Part shown: positions 1 to 8,821 of the stretch, piece by piece | How positions within the stretch are numbered: the first letter of the stretch is position 1 | How the letters are laid out: the number at the start of each line of letters is the position of its first letter | NCBI GenBank assembly: GCA_001818695.1 | Contig: MHJG01000005.1 | Location: 1 to 53,053, forward strand | DNA from: Candidatus Harrisonbacteria bacterium RIFCSPHIGHO2_02_FULL_42_16 | GTDB lineage: Bacteria > Patescibacteriota > Minisyncoccia > UBA6257 > 02-FULL-45-10c | Length of the DNA: 53,053 bases | Reading direction: 5' to 3' | Notes under the pieces: model-generated | Told to the model about the DNA's origin: nothing | Seen by the model: only the letters and a program-made list of their open reading frames with translations | Databases searched by the model: none | Position numbers and translations under genes: made by a program

Positions 1-105
1 AGAAGCGGCAAACCAGTCGATTGCCGACAAAAGATGTTATTACCCTACAAACCTAAGTGGTCACTATGTATCTGAACCTGGACAATTTTTGGCGGCCCTT
101 CATTT

Positions 106-132
106 TTATCACTCTCCTTGACAGAGTGCTAA
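106..132 (+). promoter_or_regulatory. CIRCE (HrcA operator): TTATCACTC-N9-GAGTGCTAA
   Basis: Matches CIRCE consensus TTAGCACTC-N9-GAGTGCTAA with one mismatch and exact 9-nt spacing; upstream of clpB. Confidence 0.9.
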
Positions 133-147
133 TTACTTTGTTATAAT
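118..147 (+). promoter_or_regulatory. Sigma70-type promoter of clpB (TTGACA-N18-TATAAT)
   Basis: Consensus -35 (118-123) and -10 (142-147); CIRCE overlaps the -35. Confidence 0.88.
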
Positions 148-172
148 TAAAAATGTTAGAATACGAAGTAGC

Positions 173-283
173 GATTCAAACCTACAAATAACATTCGAAT
201 CTACAAACAGTATGTGAATGGCTTACAAATAGTCATATCTAAATAAATTTTATAGATTCGGATAATAGTTTATAGGTTCGCAT
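173..283. repeat. Imperfect long inverted repeat in the clpB 5' leader
   Basis: Left arm GATTCAAACCTACAAATAACATTCGAATCTACAAA (173-207) pairs imperfectly with 248-283 TTTATAGATTCGGATAATAGTTTATAGGTTCGCAT. Confidence 0.7.
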
Positions 284-290
284 CGGTTTT

Positions 291-2978
291 ATGAGGAATT
301 TTAATAGATTTACAATCAAAGCCCAGGAGGCGCTACAGAACGCGCAGGACTTGGCCAGCCAGAAAAATCACGGCGAATTTAAAGCGCTGCATTTGCTTTC
401 CGCGCTGATTAGCGACGACCAGTCGCTGGTTCGTCCGGTCCTTACCCGCAGCGGAATCAATTTGGAAAAGCTGGACCAGGATATTGAAGAGGAATTGAAG
501 AAATTGCCGAAGATATTCACTGCCGCCAATATCGGACAGATGTATTTGTCCCAAGAATTGATGCAGGTTTTGGATAGGGCGGCAAAAATCGCCCAAGTCC
601 AAAAAGACGAATATATTTCCTGCGAGCATCTGCTTTTGGGAATTTTAGAAACCCTTTCTGCGGCTAAAATTTTATTGGAACGCGCCGGATTCCGCAGGGA
701 AGTCGCGCTTCGGATTCTGGCCCAGCTTCGCGGTTCGGTTCGAGTAACCGACGAGACGCCGGAAAGCAAGTTCCAGGTGATGGATAAATATGCCATTAAT
801 CTTACGGAAAGGGCCAAAGACGGCAAATTAGACCCGGTTATCGGTCGGGATGAAGAATTGAGGAGAGTAATCCAGGTTTTGTCCCGGCGGACTAAAAATA
901 ACCCGATTTTAATCGGAGAGCCGGGCGTCGGCAAAACCGCCATTGTGGAAGGCCTGGCCCAGCGCATAATTTCCGGAGATGTTCCGGAGCCGCTTAAAAA
1001 TAAAGAAATTATTATGTTGGATTTGGGCTCTTTGATTGCCGGCACGAAGTTTCGCGGAGAATTTGAAGACCGCTTAAAAGCTTTCATAAAAGAAATTCAG
1101 AATGCCGCCGGCCGGTTTATCTTGTTTATAGATGAAATTCATATGATTGTCGGCGCCGGCGCCGCCGAAGGCGCGATAGATGCTTCAAATTTATTGAAAC
1201 CGGCTTTGGCCAGAGGCGAACTGCATGCGGTTGGCGCTACCACTCTTAAGGAATATCAAAAATATATTGAGAAAGACGCGGCTTTGGAAAGAAGGTTTCA
1301 ACCGATTTTAGTGGAAGAGCCATCATTGGAAGACAGTGTGGCTATTTTGCGCGGCCTTAAAGAAAAATATGAAATTCATCACGGTCTTCGGATTAGCGAT
1401 GAGGCGCTGGCGGCCGCGGTAAATTTGTCCGCCAGATATATTCCCGACCGGTTTTTGCCGGACAAAGCGGTGGATTTAGTGGACGAAGCCGCGGCCGCCC
1501 GGCGACTGGAGACGGAAAGTTTGCCGAGAGAAATTGATAAAATCCGGCGGGGCATCACCCAATTGGAAGTGGAACGTTCCGCTCTTCAGAAAGAAAACAG
1601 TAAGGAAGCCAAGCAGAGATTAAACGAAGTAGCCAAAGAAACTGCCGTTTTAAAAGAGAAAAACGATGAATTATCCGCCCAATGGCATGCGGAAAAAATC
1701 GCTTTTGAAAATATGCATAATTTAAGGAAAAAGGTGGAGGATTTGAAGCGGGAAGCGGAAGTGGCGGAACGGGACGGAAATTTAGAAAGAGTGGCGCAGA
1801 TTCATTACGGGGAATTGCCGGCGGCGGAAAAGGATTTTAATAATTTTGAAAAGAGATACTTTGTTAAAAGCGCGAAGAAAAAAACATCCGACGGTCTTAA
1901 GGCGAAGAAAAATGACCGATTTTTGAAGGAGTCCGTTGACGAGGAAGATGTGGCGGAAGTGGTTTCGCGCTGGACCGGAATTCCGGTGACTAAGATGCTG
2001 GAATCGGAAAGTGAAAAACTTAATAAAATAGAGGAGGAGCTTTCGGAAAGAGTGATTGGGCAGAGGGTTGGCATTGCCGCGGTTTCTAATGCGCTCCGCC
2101 GCGCCAGGGCCGGGCTTTCCGACGAGAACAAGCCCTTGGGTTCTTTTATTTTTCTTGGTCCGACCGGAGTCGGGAAGACCGAATTGGCAAAGGCGCTGGC
2201 GGAATTTATGTTTAACGACGAAAAAGCGCTGGTTCGGATAGATATGTCCGAATATATGGAAAAACACTCGGTTTCCCGCTTAATCGGTTCGCCTCCCGGA
2301 TATATCGGTTTTGAAGAAGGCGGCCAATTAACGGAAATAATAAGGCACCGGCCGTATAGTTTAGTATTATTCGACGAGATAGAAAAAGCCAATCCGGAGG
2401 TCTTTAATATCCTTCTTCAGGTTTTGGATAACGGCCGGTTGACAGACGGAAAGGGGCGGGTGGTTAATTTTAAAAATACGATTATTATCATGACTTCCAA
2501 TGTGGGCGGCCATTATTTAAAAGAGATGGCTAATTTGGGATTCGCCTCGTCCGCCGGAGGCAATGAACAGGAGAATAAAGATAAAAAATTCAGGGAAAAA
2601 GTTTACGAAGAGCTCAAAAACCGATTCAAGCCGGAATTTTTGAATCGCATAGACGAACTTTTGATATTTAATACCTTAAGCAAGGTTGACATGGAAAAAA
2701 TTGTTGATAAGCAAATAGAAGAAGTAAGGCAAAAAATGGAGGGCAAGGGAATGAAAATAGCTGTTGACGCTTCGGTTAAAAATTACCTTATTGAAAACGG
2801 CTATAGTCCGGAATACGGCGCCCGTCCGCTTAAACGGTTGATTCAAAAGGTTATTTTGGATAAAATTGCCGATAGGATAATTAAAAGCGAATTAAAAAAT
2901 GGCGGGAAAGTTAAAATCAGCTTGTCAAAATCTTTATCTCCGGCTCAAACAGCAGAGCCATTGGTCACTGTTTCTTAA
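291..2978 (+). CDS. clpB: ATP-dependent disaggregase ClpB (Hsp100)
   Basis: Clp N-domain, two AAA+ modules ([18 protein letters not shown]), long ClpB-type M-domain coiled coil (AQWHAEK...[18 protein letters not shown]), [10 protein letters not shown] motif. Confidence 0.95.
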   Translation: MRNFNRFTIKAQEALQNAQDLASQKNHGEFKALHLLSALISDDQSLVRPVLTRSGINLEKLDQDIEEELKKLPKIFTAANIGQMYLSQELMQVLDRAAKIAQVQKDEYISCEHLLLGILETLSAAKILLERAGFRREVALRILAQLRGSVRVTDETPESKFQVMDKYAINLTERAKDGKLDPVIGRDEELRRVIQVLSRRTKNNPILIGEPGVGKTAIVEGLAQRIISGDVPEPLKNKEIIMLDLGSLIAGTKFRGEFEDRLKAFIKEIQNAAGRFILFIDEIHMIVGAGAAEGAIDASNLLKPALARGELHAVGATTLKEYQKYIEKDAALERRFQPILVEEPSLEDSVAILRGLKEKYEIHHGLRISDEALAAAVNLSARYIPDRFLPDKAVDLVDEAAAARRLETESLPREIDKIRRGITQLEVERSALQKENSKEAKQRLNEVAKETAVLKEKNDELSAQWHAEKIAFENMHNLRKKVEDLKREAEVAERDGNLERVAQIHYGELPAAEKDFNNFEKRYFVKSAKKKTSDGLKAKKNDRFLKESVDEEDVAEVVSRWTGIPVTKMLESESEKLNKIEEELSERVIGQRVGIAAVSNALRRARAGLSDENKPLGSFIFLGPTGVGKTELAKALAEFMFNDEKALVRIDMSEYMEKHSVSRLIGSPPGYIGFEEGGQLTEIIRHRPYSLVLFDEIEKANPEVFNILLQVLDNGRLTDGKGRVVNFKNTIIIMTSNVGGHYLKEMANLGFASSAGGNEQENKDKKFREKVYEELKNRFKPEFLNRIDELLIFNTLSKVDMEKIVDKQIEEVRQKMEGKGMKIAVDASVKNYLIENGYSPEYGARPLKRLIQKVILDKIADRIIKSELKNGGKVKISLSKSLSPAQTAEPLVTVS

Positions 2979-3672
2979 GGCCGTAATTTTTGCCGCCGTT
3001 CTTTATTTGGCGGCTTGGAGCGATTTTAGGATAATTTCTTCTATTTTTTTTATTATAGCGGCAGTCGTTTTATACGCGCGTCCGATTTTTAGCGGTTATC
3101 AGATTTGGCGGGCTTTTACGGTTCTTCTTGTGGTAGCGATTTTGGGGATGAAAATAGTGTCCGGAACCGCTTTGTTTTTTCCGGCTCCGCTGGCCTTCGC
3201 ATTTATTTTTTATCTGATTTTAGGAATTAAGGACTACCTTTTTATAAAAAGAAGCCGGATTTATTATATTGCCGCCCTGCTTCTTTTTTATTCAATTTTT
3301 ATAATATTTTTTCTGGCGGATAAATCTGATTGGTTTGCATTCAAATACGGCGCCGTGGTTTTGGCTTCTTATTTTCTTTTTTGGGAATGGCTTGGAATTA
3401 TTACCAGTTTCAGTTTTCCTAAAAGAGAAATGGTTATTTCTTCGGCAGCGGCTTTGGCAACCGGGCAAATTTTATTGGCGACCGCTTTTTTGCCGATTGG
3501 ATTTCTTAGCGCCGCCAATTTCATGCTCCTTTTCGTTTTTATTTTAAACGAATTTATTTTAAAGCATTTTATGGGCGGAATTTCGCGGGAGTTTTTAATC
3601 AAGCGATTAATTTTATTTTTCTTGCTGGCGGGTTTAATTTTTTGGACTTCCGGCTGGGCATTGAATTTTTAA
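2899..3672 (+). CDS. Multi-spanning membrane protein, hypothetical
   Basis: Hydrophobic ORF with several TM segments; annotated start overlaps the clpB 3' end by 80 nt. Confidence 0.7.
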   Translation: MAGKLKSACQNLYLRLKQQSHWSLFLKAVIFAAVLYLAAWSDFRIISSIFFIIAAVVLYARPIFSGYQIWRAFTVLLVVAILGMKIVSGTALFFPAPLAFAFIFYLILGIKDYLFIKRSRIYYIAALLLFYSIFIIFFLADKSDWFAFKYGAVVLASYFLFWEWLGIITSFSFPKREMVISSAAALATGQILLATAFLPIGFLSAANFMLLFVFILNEFILKHFMGGISREFLIKRLILFFLLAGLIFWTSGWALNF

Positions 3673-3719
3673 GTTGGTTAGATTGACTTTTATTTTGCCG
3701 CAGAGTTAAAATAACTTCT

Positions 3720-4481
3720 ATGTCTGCGCAATTTCTTAAGAACAAGGCCCGGGAAATATCTTATGCGTTAATTCGCGTGTCATTTTATGTTAAGCGGGGT
3801 GATTTAAGGTTAAAATTAGAAAAATTAGCTTTTGAGTTTTTAGAAGATTCTTTAAGGGTAAGCGTTGACAACGGCGCGGAAAACATTAATAAGGCGTTGG
3901 TTAGCATTTCGGTTTTAGACGGATTAGTAAGATTGGCGCATTCTATCTATGAAATTGAGCCGGTAAACGCAACAATTTTAATAAAGGAATTAGATAATTT
4001 TAATTCGGCAATACGGCAATACGGCAATATGCCGGAATCCGGCAATGATTCGGCAAGCTCGTTGCAAAATGAATTGCCGAATATAAGCAGTATATTTTCC
4101 AGATATCCCATAGCAGTTTCCAATACAATTAGAAATGAGAATAGTCATAATTATAAAGAACCAGAATACTATAGAAATAATGAGCTTAACCCATTAAATT
4201 CAACAAATTCTGAAAAAGTAAATAGTAATGGTAATAGCGCTAATTCGGCAATGCGGCAATCGGCAATTATTGATAAGATAAAATACGGCATCGGCTCTTC
4301 TAATGGTGATGGCGTAAATAACTCGACCAACCCATTAGCTATAAAGTTAAAGGATTTAATAACCGAATTCCCCGATATAAGCGAGAGAACGCTCAGATAT
4401 GACTTGAAACGTTTATGCGAACAGGGTATTATTGAGCATGTTGGAAATGGAGGCCCGGCAAGCTATTATCGGTTGAAGTAA
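3720..4481 (+). CDS. HTH (DeoR-like) domain protein with Asn/Ser-rich linker
   Basis: C-terminal DLITEFPDISERTLRYDLKRLCEQGIIEHVGNGGPASYYRLK winged-HTH-like; N-terminal helical domain; low-complexity middle. Confidence 0.75.
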   Translation: MSAQFLKNKAREISYALIRVSFYVKRGDLRLKLEKLAFEFLEDSLRVSVDNGAENINKALVSISVLDGLVRLAHSIYEIEPVNATILIKELDNFNSAIRQYGNMPESGNDSASSLQNELPNISSIFSRYPIAVSNTIRNENSHNYKEPEYYRNNELNPLNSTNSEKVNSNGNSANSAMRQSAIIDKIKYGIGSSNGDGVNNSTNPLAIKLKDLITEFPDISERTLRYDLKRLCEQGIIEHVGNGGPASYYRLK

Positions 4482-4494
4482 CACCAGTAAGTAG

Positions 4495-4544
4495 AAGTTC
4501 GGCAAACTTCGTAAAATGCCGTCTACGGCGGCCAAGCCGAACTT
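4495..4544. repeat. Inverted repeat after the HTH gene
   Basis: AAGTTCGGC (4495-4503) / GCCGAACTT (4536-4544), perfect 9-bp arms. Confidence 0.55.
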
Positions 4545-4715
4545 TCACTTCCCGGTAACAGGATTAAGGCAATATCGTTATATTTAGGGTAACGGATAAT
4601 AGGGGCTTTTTAATTTAGTTATCCACAAAAAAGCTTCTCAAATGACAGCACTTAGTATATTATAGATTTAATGATTCAGAGTGAGGCTGGATCTATTAGG
4701 TTTTAAGTTGATAAG

Positions 4716-4793
4716 TTTTAAGTTATTAAGTTAGCTTATAAACTTATAGCAAAGTCCGACTTGTCGGACTATTGCGTAACTTATAACTTAAAT
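4716..4793 (+). other. Hairpin element in the intergenic leader region
   Basis: TTTTAAGTTATTAAGTTA / TAACTTATAACTTAAA outer stem enclosing perfect AGTCCGAC-TT-GTCGGACT hairpin. Confidence 0.6.
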
Positions 4794-4796
4794 TGG

Positions 4797-4819
4797 TCTC
4801 GCTCACACGCGAGATTTTT
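4797..4819 (+). terminator. Rho-independent terminator-like hairpin
   Basis: TCTCGC-TCACAC-GCGAGA followed by TTTTT. Confidence 0.65.
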
Positions 4820-4834
4820 CGTTTAGATATTGAG

Positions 4835-4976
4835 AATTGTTCTTTTGTTGAGGTCGGTCTTCCCGGTATTTATCGGGGGGAACAGCAAAAGGAATAATTT
4901 TGAAACAGAACACAATTAAATTTCCGCTAAAAGATAAATTTTATCTTTGAGGCGGGTTAGCCGCCTTAGGCGGAAA
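4835..4976 (+). other. Structured 5' leader of the large surface protein gene
   Basis: Outer pairing AATTGTTCTTTTG (4835-4847)/CAAAAGGAATAATT (4886-4899) with inner CCCGGT..ATCGGG; then TTTCCGC-TAA (4921-4930)/TTAGGCGGAAA (4966-4976) enclosing AAAGATAAATTTTATCTTT and AGGCGG-GTTAG-CCGCCT. Confidence 0.55.
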
Positions 4977-5064
4977 ATAAAATTAACTAATTAAAATTTC
5001 TTATAAGGGTAGCGCGTCGATGCGTCGCTTTTAAAAGAAAAAGGTCAAAAAATATAATAAAATT

Positions 5065-8000
5065 ATGAGTAAAAAATTAATAAATAAAATTTCAACAACC
5101 GTAATTTCCGTAGCCACGGTTGTTTCTCTTTCCGGCGCAGGAGCTTTGCTCCCAATGGCTGCTCACGGAGCAACCTTGCAGGAGCAAATTACGGCCCTGT
5201 TAGCCCAAGTAGCGGCTTTGCAAGCTCAATTAACAGCAGGAACTTCTACTTCCGGCTCTGCTTCGGCTTCTTTAACATCTTCCGGGGACCTCGCCCTCGG
5301 CAGTAAAGGAGCGGCAGTAAAGGAATTACAGATGTACTTGAATGCTAATGGCGCGCAGGTCTCTGCAAGTGGCGCCGGTTCTCCTGGCAATGAAACCGAA
5401 TATTTCGGTGGATTAACCAAATCAGCTCTTGCCAAATGGCAGGCGGCTAACGGAGTTTCTCCAGCGGCCGGATATTTTGGTCCAAAGACACGGGCGAAAA
5501 TGGCTTCTATGGGCGGAACTACTACTACAACTACCACCACAACAACGACAACTGGCGGCACAACTCCAGCTCCGGCTCCGGTAGTTCCGGCAGGTACTGG
5601 TTTGACTGTGACTTTAGCTCCGGATCAGCCAGCTCCAGCTTTAGCTCCGTATAATGCAACCAGAATTCCTTTCACTAAAATTCAATTAACTGCCTCCGCC
5701 GATGGCGCAGTAACAGTTAGTTCAATCGAAGTGCAAAGAACCGGTTTGTCTGAAGATGCCGGCTTGGCCGGTTTGGTGCTTTTGGATGAAAATGGAATTC
5801 AGCTTGGTTTAGAAAAAACCCTGAATTCCGACCACAAAGCGGTTCTTGGCGAAACGTTAACAGTGGCGGCTGGCACAACCAGAACTCTTACTGTTGCGGG
5901 TCGCAGAGCGGCTGCCGGTTCTCGTGGCGGTCAAACCGTTTCTTTACCGGTTACCAAAGTTAATACTTCGGCCACTGTTTATGGAACTTTCCCATTTACT
6001 GGAACTACCCATACAATAAACGAAACCTTGACTGTTGGAACATTAGTTAGCCCGACAGCTGGTCCGTTAGATCCAGGAGGATCTCAGACCAAGGAAGTTG
6101 GTACCAAAGCGTACACTTTTTCTTCTGTTCGGGTAACTGCCGGTTCTGCGGAAAAAGTTATTTTGAAATCCATTCGATGGAACCAGACCGGTTCTGCCGG
6201 AACCGCTGATTTGGAGAATGTGAAGACCTATGTTGACGGCACTGCGTATGATACGGTTGTCAGCGCGGACGGCAAATTCTTTACCTCCACTTTCGGCGCG
6301 GGTATTCTTATTGATAAAGGATTCAATAAAGAAATGTCCATTAAAGGCGATATTAAGGGCGGATCCGCTCGAACTATTGACTTTGATGTTGATAAGCGAA
6401 GCGATGTCTATGCGGTAGGCGAAACCTATGGTTATGGAATTTTGACTGCTGATGGAACCAATTCTACCGGTTCTGACGACGGTCTTTTCCACAGCACTAA
6501 TCCGTGGTTTGACGCTTATCAGGTGTTGGTTTCCGCTGGTACGCTTACGGTTAGTAAGTGGAATACCGTGGGAGCTCAAAATGTGGCTATTAACTTAGCT
6601 GATCAGCCAATGGGCGGATGGTCAGTGGATGTCAAAGGAGAACCGATTTCTGTAGGCAGTTTGGTTTTCCGTTTGGGACTTGTTGACAATACCGGCACTG
6701 ACCCAGCTTTAACTGATTTGGACAATGTCAAATTAGTTGATGAAAGCGGTAAAACCTTAGCTGGTCCGGTGGATGCTTCCGGCGATGGAATTGACGGCAC
6801 AATTACCTTCACGGATACTATTACTTTTCCGATTGGCGTGACTAATATGAAGATGGTAGGTAAGTTAGCGACTAATTTCGCTAATAATGACACCGTACAG
6901 GCGTCTACCACTCCGTCCAGCCAATGGACAACTGTTACCGGTCAACAGACTGGCAACACGATTACTCCAGGCCCAACCTCTTTGGTTGCTGGAAGTTTGA
7001 TGACGGTAAAATCATCCGCGTTAGCAATCAGCGTTTCTACTGTGCCAAGGGCGCAGACAATCATCGCTGGCACTAACCAGTTTGAATTTGCCAGATATAT
7101 CTTAGACACTTCCGCTTCTGGTGAAGATTTGCGGTTAACTTCCCTGCCTTTGGAATACAATATGCCGGGTGGCGGAACCGCGTCTGACCTTACCAGCTGC
7201 TATTTGTTTGATGGCAGTACCAACTTAACCAGCGCTAATGTTAAAAATCTGACTGCTATTGCTTCTTCAAGTTCCTTTGTCTTTGATGGTACCGGTCTGA
7301 CCCTTACTAAGGGAACATCCAAGACCTTGTCATTGAAGTGCAATTTGAAAGCGGCGGCTACTGGCGGATATGCTTGGGGTTATAATGGCGTTTCTTCTCC
7401 GTCTCCAACCGGATTAACTTCCGGCCAGAGCGTGGCAACCGGTGATCTTACTGAGAATGCCAGTGTCGGACAAACAATGACTGCGGCAACTAATGGTACT
7501 TTGGCTGTTGCCTTAAATACCATAACGTCTTACCAGATTGTTACTCCCGGCACAGAGGTTACTCTCTCGGAGTTGAAATATTCCGCTACTCTGGAAGATG
7601 TAAATGTGAGGCAGGTCAGCTTAGGAATGAGAGGCGCGGCTTCTAATACTCCAGATAACTTGGTTAACCAGGAGGTTACTTTGTGGGATGGAGCGACTAA
7701 AGTCGGTACCGCTTCTTTTTCCAGCGGCGATCACGCTACTGGAACCCTTAGCGGTTTCGTAGTTCCGAAAGACGGATCCAAGGTCTTGACCGTAAAAGCC
7801 AAGATCGCGGGAATTTCCGTGTCTGAAGCTATGAACCGATCGGGAGAATTCCCGAAGGTTGATTATGACGGCGGCGGCGGCTTGACTTCCAATTATGGAA
7901 TCGGCGTGTCCTCCGGCCAGACCGTCACTCCAACTTCCGGAGTTACTAGTTCTACCGGCGTTCGGATTATGAAATCTTATCCGACCTTTGAGAAAGTCGA

Positions 8001-8718
8001 TCTTTCTTCTTCGGATAAAACTTTAGCGGCGGGATCTGAGAGGACGCTTTATAAGTTTAAAGTTACCGCCAAAGACGGTGACATACTCTTAGCCAAGCTC
8101 ACTTTCTCGGTTTCTTCTTCCACGCTGACTGCCACCACTTCCAATTTCGGATTATACGCGTATTCTGATTCTTCTATGAGCTCATTTGACCAGCAGATCA
8201 ATACTACTGGACTGGTTAATAACGCTTCTTGTATCGGGAATATGACGAATGATAATAATGTGTATGAATCTTCCGGATCAGGAGGTTTGGGAGCTATCGT
8301 AGAAATCTGGCCAACCACCGCTTGCGGAACCGCCACGACTTCTTTGAAGATTTCATCCGGCCAAAGCCGATGGTTCAAGTTAGTGGCTAGCGTTTCCAGC
8401 GTTTCTGGCTCGGGAACTTCCGAATCTTTGGAGGCACGACTTGAAGGCGACGCGGCTTTCCCGGTTGGTCATCAGGCTTACGAAGTCTCGGCAGTAGGTG
8501 AAATGGGTGTATCCGGACATACTTTTGGCGTAACTGGCGTGGCGAGCACGACCAGTAATGCTTCGGCCAATAACAACTTTGTCTGGTCCCCGACTTCTAC
8601 TACGAGTGCTTCCAGTGCTGACAGCGCTTACCTTAACCGGAATGACTGGACCAACGGTTATGGCGTTCCCGGACTTCCAGGAACGTATATGGCGTCGGAA
8701 TCCATTACGAAGAGCTAA
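5065..8718 (+). CDS. Large secreted surface (S-layer-like) protein with peptidoglycan-binding domain, poly-Thr linker and beta-sandwich-like repeats
   Basis: Signal peptide; LQEQITALLAQVAALQAQL coiled coil; PG_binding_1-like domain (LGSKGAAVKELQMYLNANG...YFGPKTRAKMA); TTTTTTTTTTTT linker; long Ser/Thr/Gly-rich ectodomain. Confidence 0.88.
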   Translation: MSKKLINKISTTVISVATVVSLSGAGALLPMAAHGATLQEQITALLAQVAALQAQLTAGTSTSGSASASLTSSGDLALGSKGAAVKELQMYLNANGAQVSASGAGSPGNETEYFGGLTKSALAKWQAANGVSPAAGYFGPKTRAKMASMGGTTTTTTTTTTTTGGTTPAPAPVVPAGTGLTVTLAPDQPAPALAPYNATRIPFTKIQLTASADGAVTVSSIEVQRTGLSEDAGLAGLVLLDENGIQLGLEKTLNSDHKAVLGETLTVAAGTTRTLTVAGRRAAAGSRGGQTVSLPVTKVNTSATVYGTFPFTGTTHTINETLTVGTLVSPTAGPLDPGGSQTKEVGTKAYTFSSVRVTAGSAEKVILKSIRWNQTGSAGTADLENVKTYVDGTAYDTVVSADGKFFTSTFGAGILIDKGFNKEMSIKGDIKGGSARTIDFDVDKRSDVYAVGETYGYGILTADGTNSTGSDDGLFHSTNPWFDAYQVLVSAGTLTVSKWNTVGAQNVAINLADQPMGGWSVDVKGEPISVGSLVFRLGLVDNTGTDPALTDLDNVKLVDESGKTLAGPVDASGDGIDGTITFTDTITFPIGVTNMKMVGKLATNFANNDTVQASTTPSSQWTTVTGQQTGNTITPGPTSLVAGSLMTVKSSALAISVSTVPRAQTIIAGTNQFEFARYILDTSASGEDLRLTSLPLEYNMPGGGTASDLTSCYLFDGSTNLTSANVKNLTAIASSSSFVFDGTGLTLTKGTSKTLSLKCNLKAAATGGYAWGYNGVSSPSPTGLTSGQSVATGDLTENASVGQTMTAATNGTLAVALNTITSYQIVTPGTEVTLSELKYSATLEDVNVRQVSLGMRGAASNTPDNLVNQEVTLWDGATKVGTASFSSGDHATGTLSGFVVPKDGSKVLTVKAKIAGISVSEAMNRSGEFPKVDYDGGGGLTSNYGIGVSSGQTVTPTSGVTSSTGVRIMKSYPTFEKVDLSSSDKTLAAGSERTLYKFKVTAKDGDILLAKLTFSVSSSTLTATTSNFGLYAYSDSSMSSFDQQINTTGLVNNASCIGNMTNDNNVYESSGSGGLGAIVEIWPTTACGTATTSLKISSGQSRWFKLVASVSSVSGSGTSESLEARLEGDAAFPVGHQAYEVSAVGEMGVSGHTFGVTGVASTTSNASANNNFVWSPTSTTSASSADSAYLNRNDWTNGYGVPGLPGTYMASESITKS
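5214..5515 (+). repeat. Duplicated PG-binding-domain DNA, copy A
   Basis: 302 bp almost identical to 10656-10957 except a short divergent block around 5396-5424. Confidence 0.9.
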
Positions 8719-8753
8719 AATTTCTAAGCTACTTGAGATAGTTTAGATCTAAA

Positions 8754-8799
8754 CCAAATCCCGCCTTTCAAGGCGGGATTTGGATTTAGTGAGTTTTTT
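8754..8799 (+). terminator. Strong terminator hairpin after the surface protein gene
   Basis: CCAAATCCCGCCTT-TC-AAGGCGGGATTTGG, perfect 14-bp stem; T-rich run downstream. Confidence 0.85.
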
Positions 8800-8821
8800 A
8801 TTATATAATTCTTTCAATATT

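Noticed and set aside
368-1087. Long minus-strand ORFs inside clpB (also 1782-2267, 1805-2392)
   Set aside because: Antisense shadows of a well-supported clpB; no recognisable domains or start signals.
4684-4702. GTGAGGCTGGATC resembles the 3' end of 16S rRNA (GTGCGGCTGGATCACCTCC)
   Set aside because: Only about 13 nt, no upstream 16S homology and no ACCTCC; could be chance. Worth only a BLAST against the genome's own rRNA operon.
5226-5561. Minus-strand ORF of 111 aa with poly-Val N-terminus
   Set aside because: Pure antisense of the poly-Thr linker and PG-binding domain; no independent coding signal.
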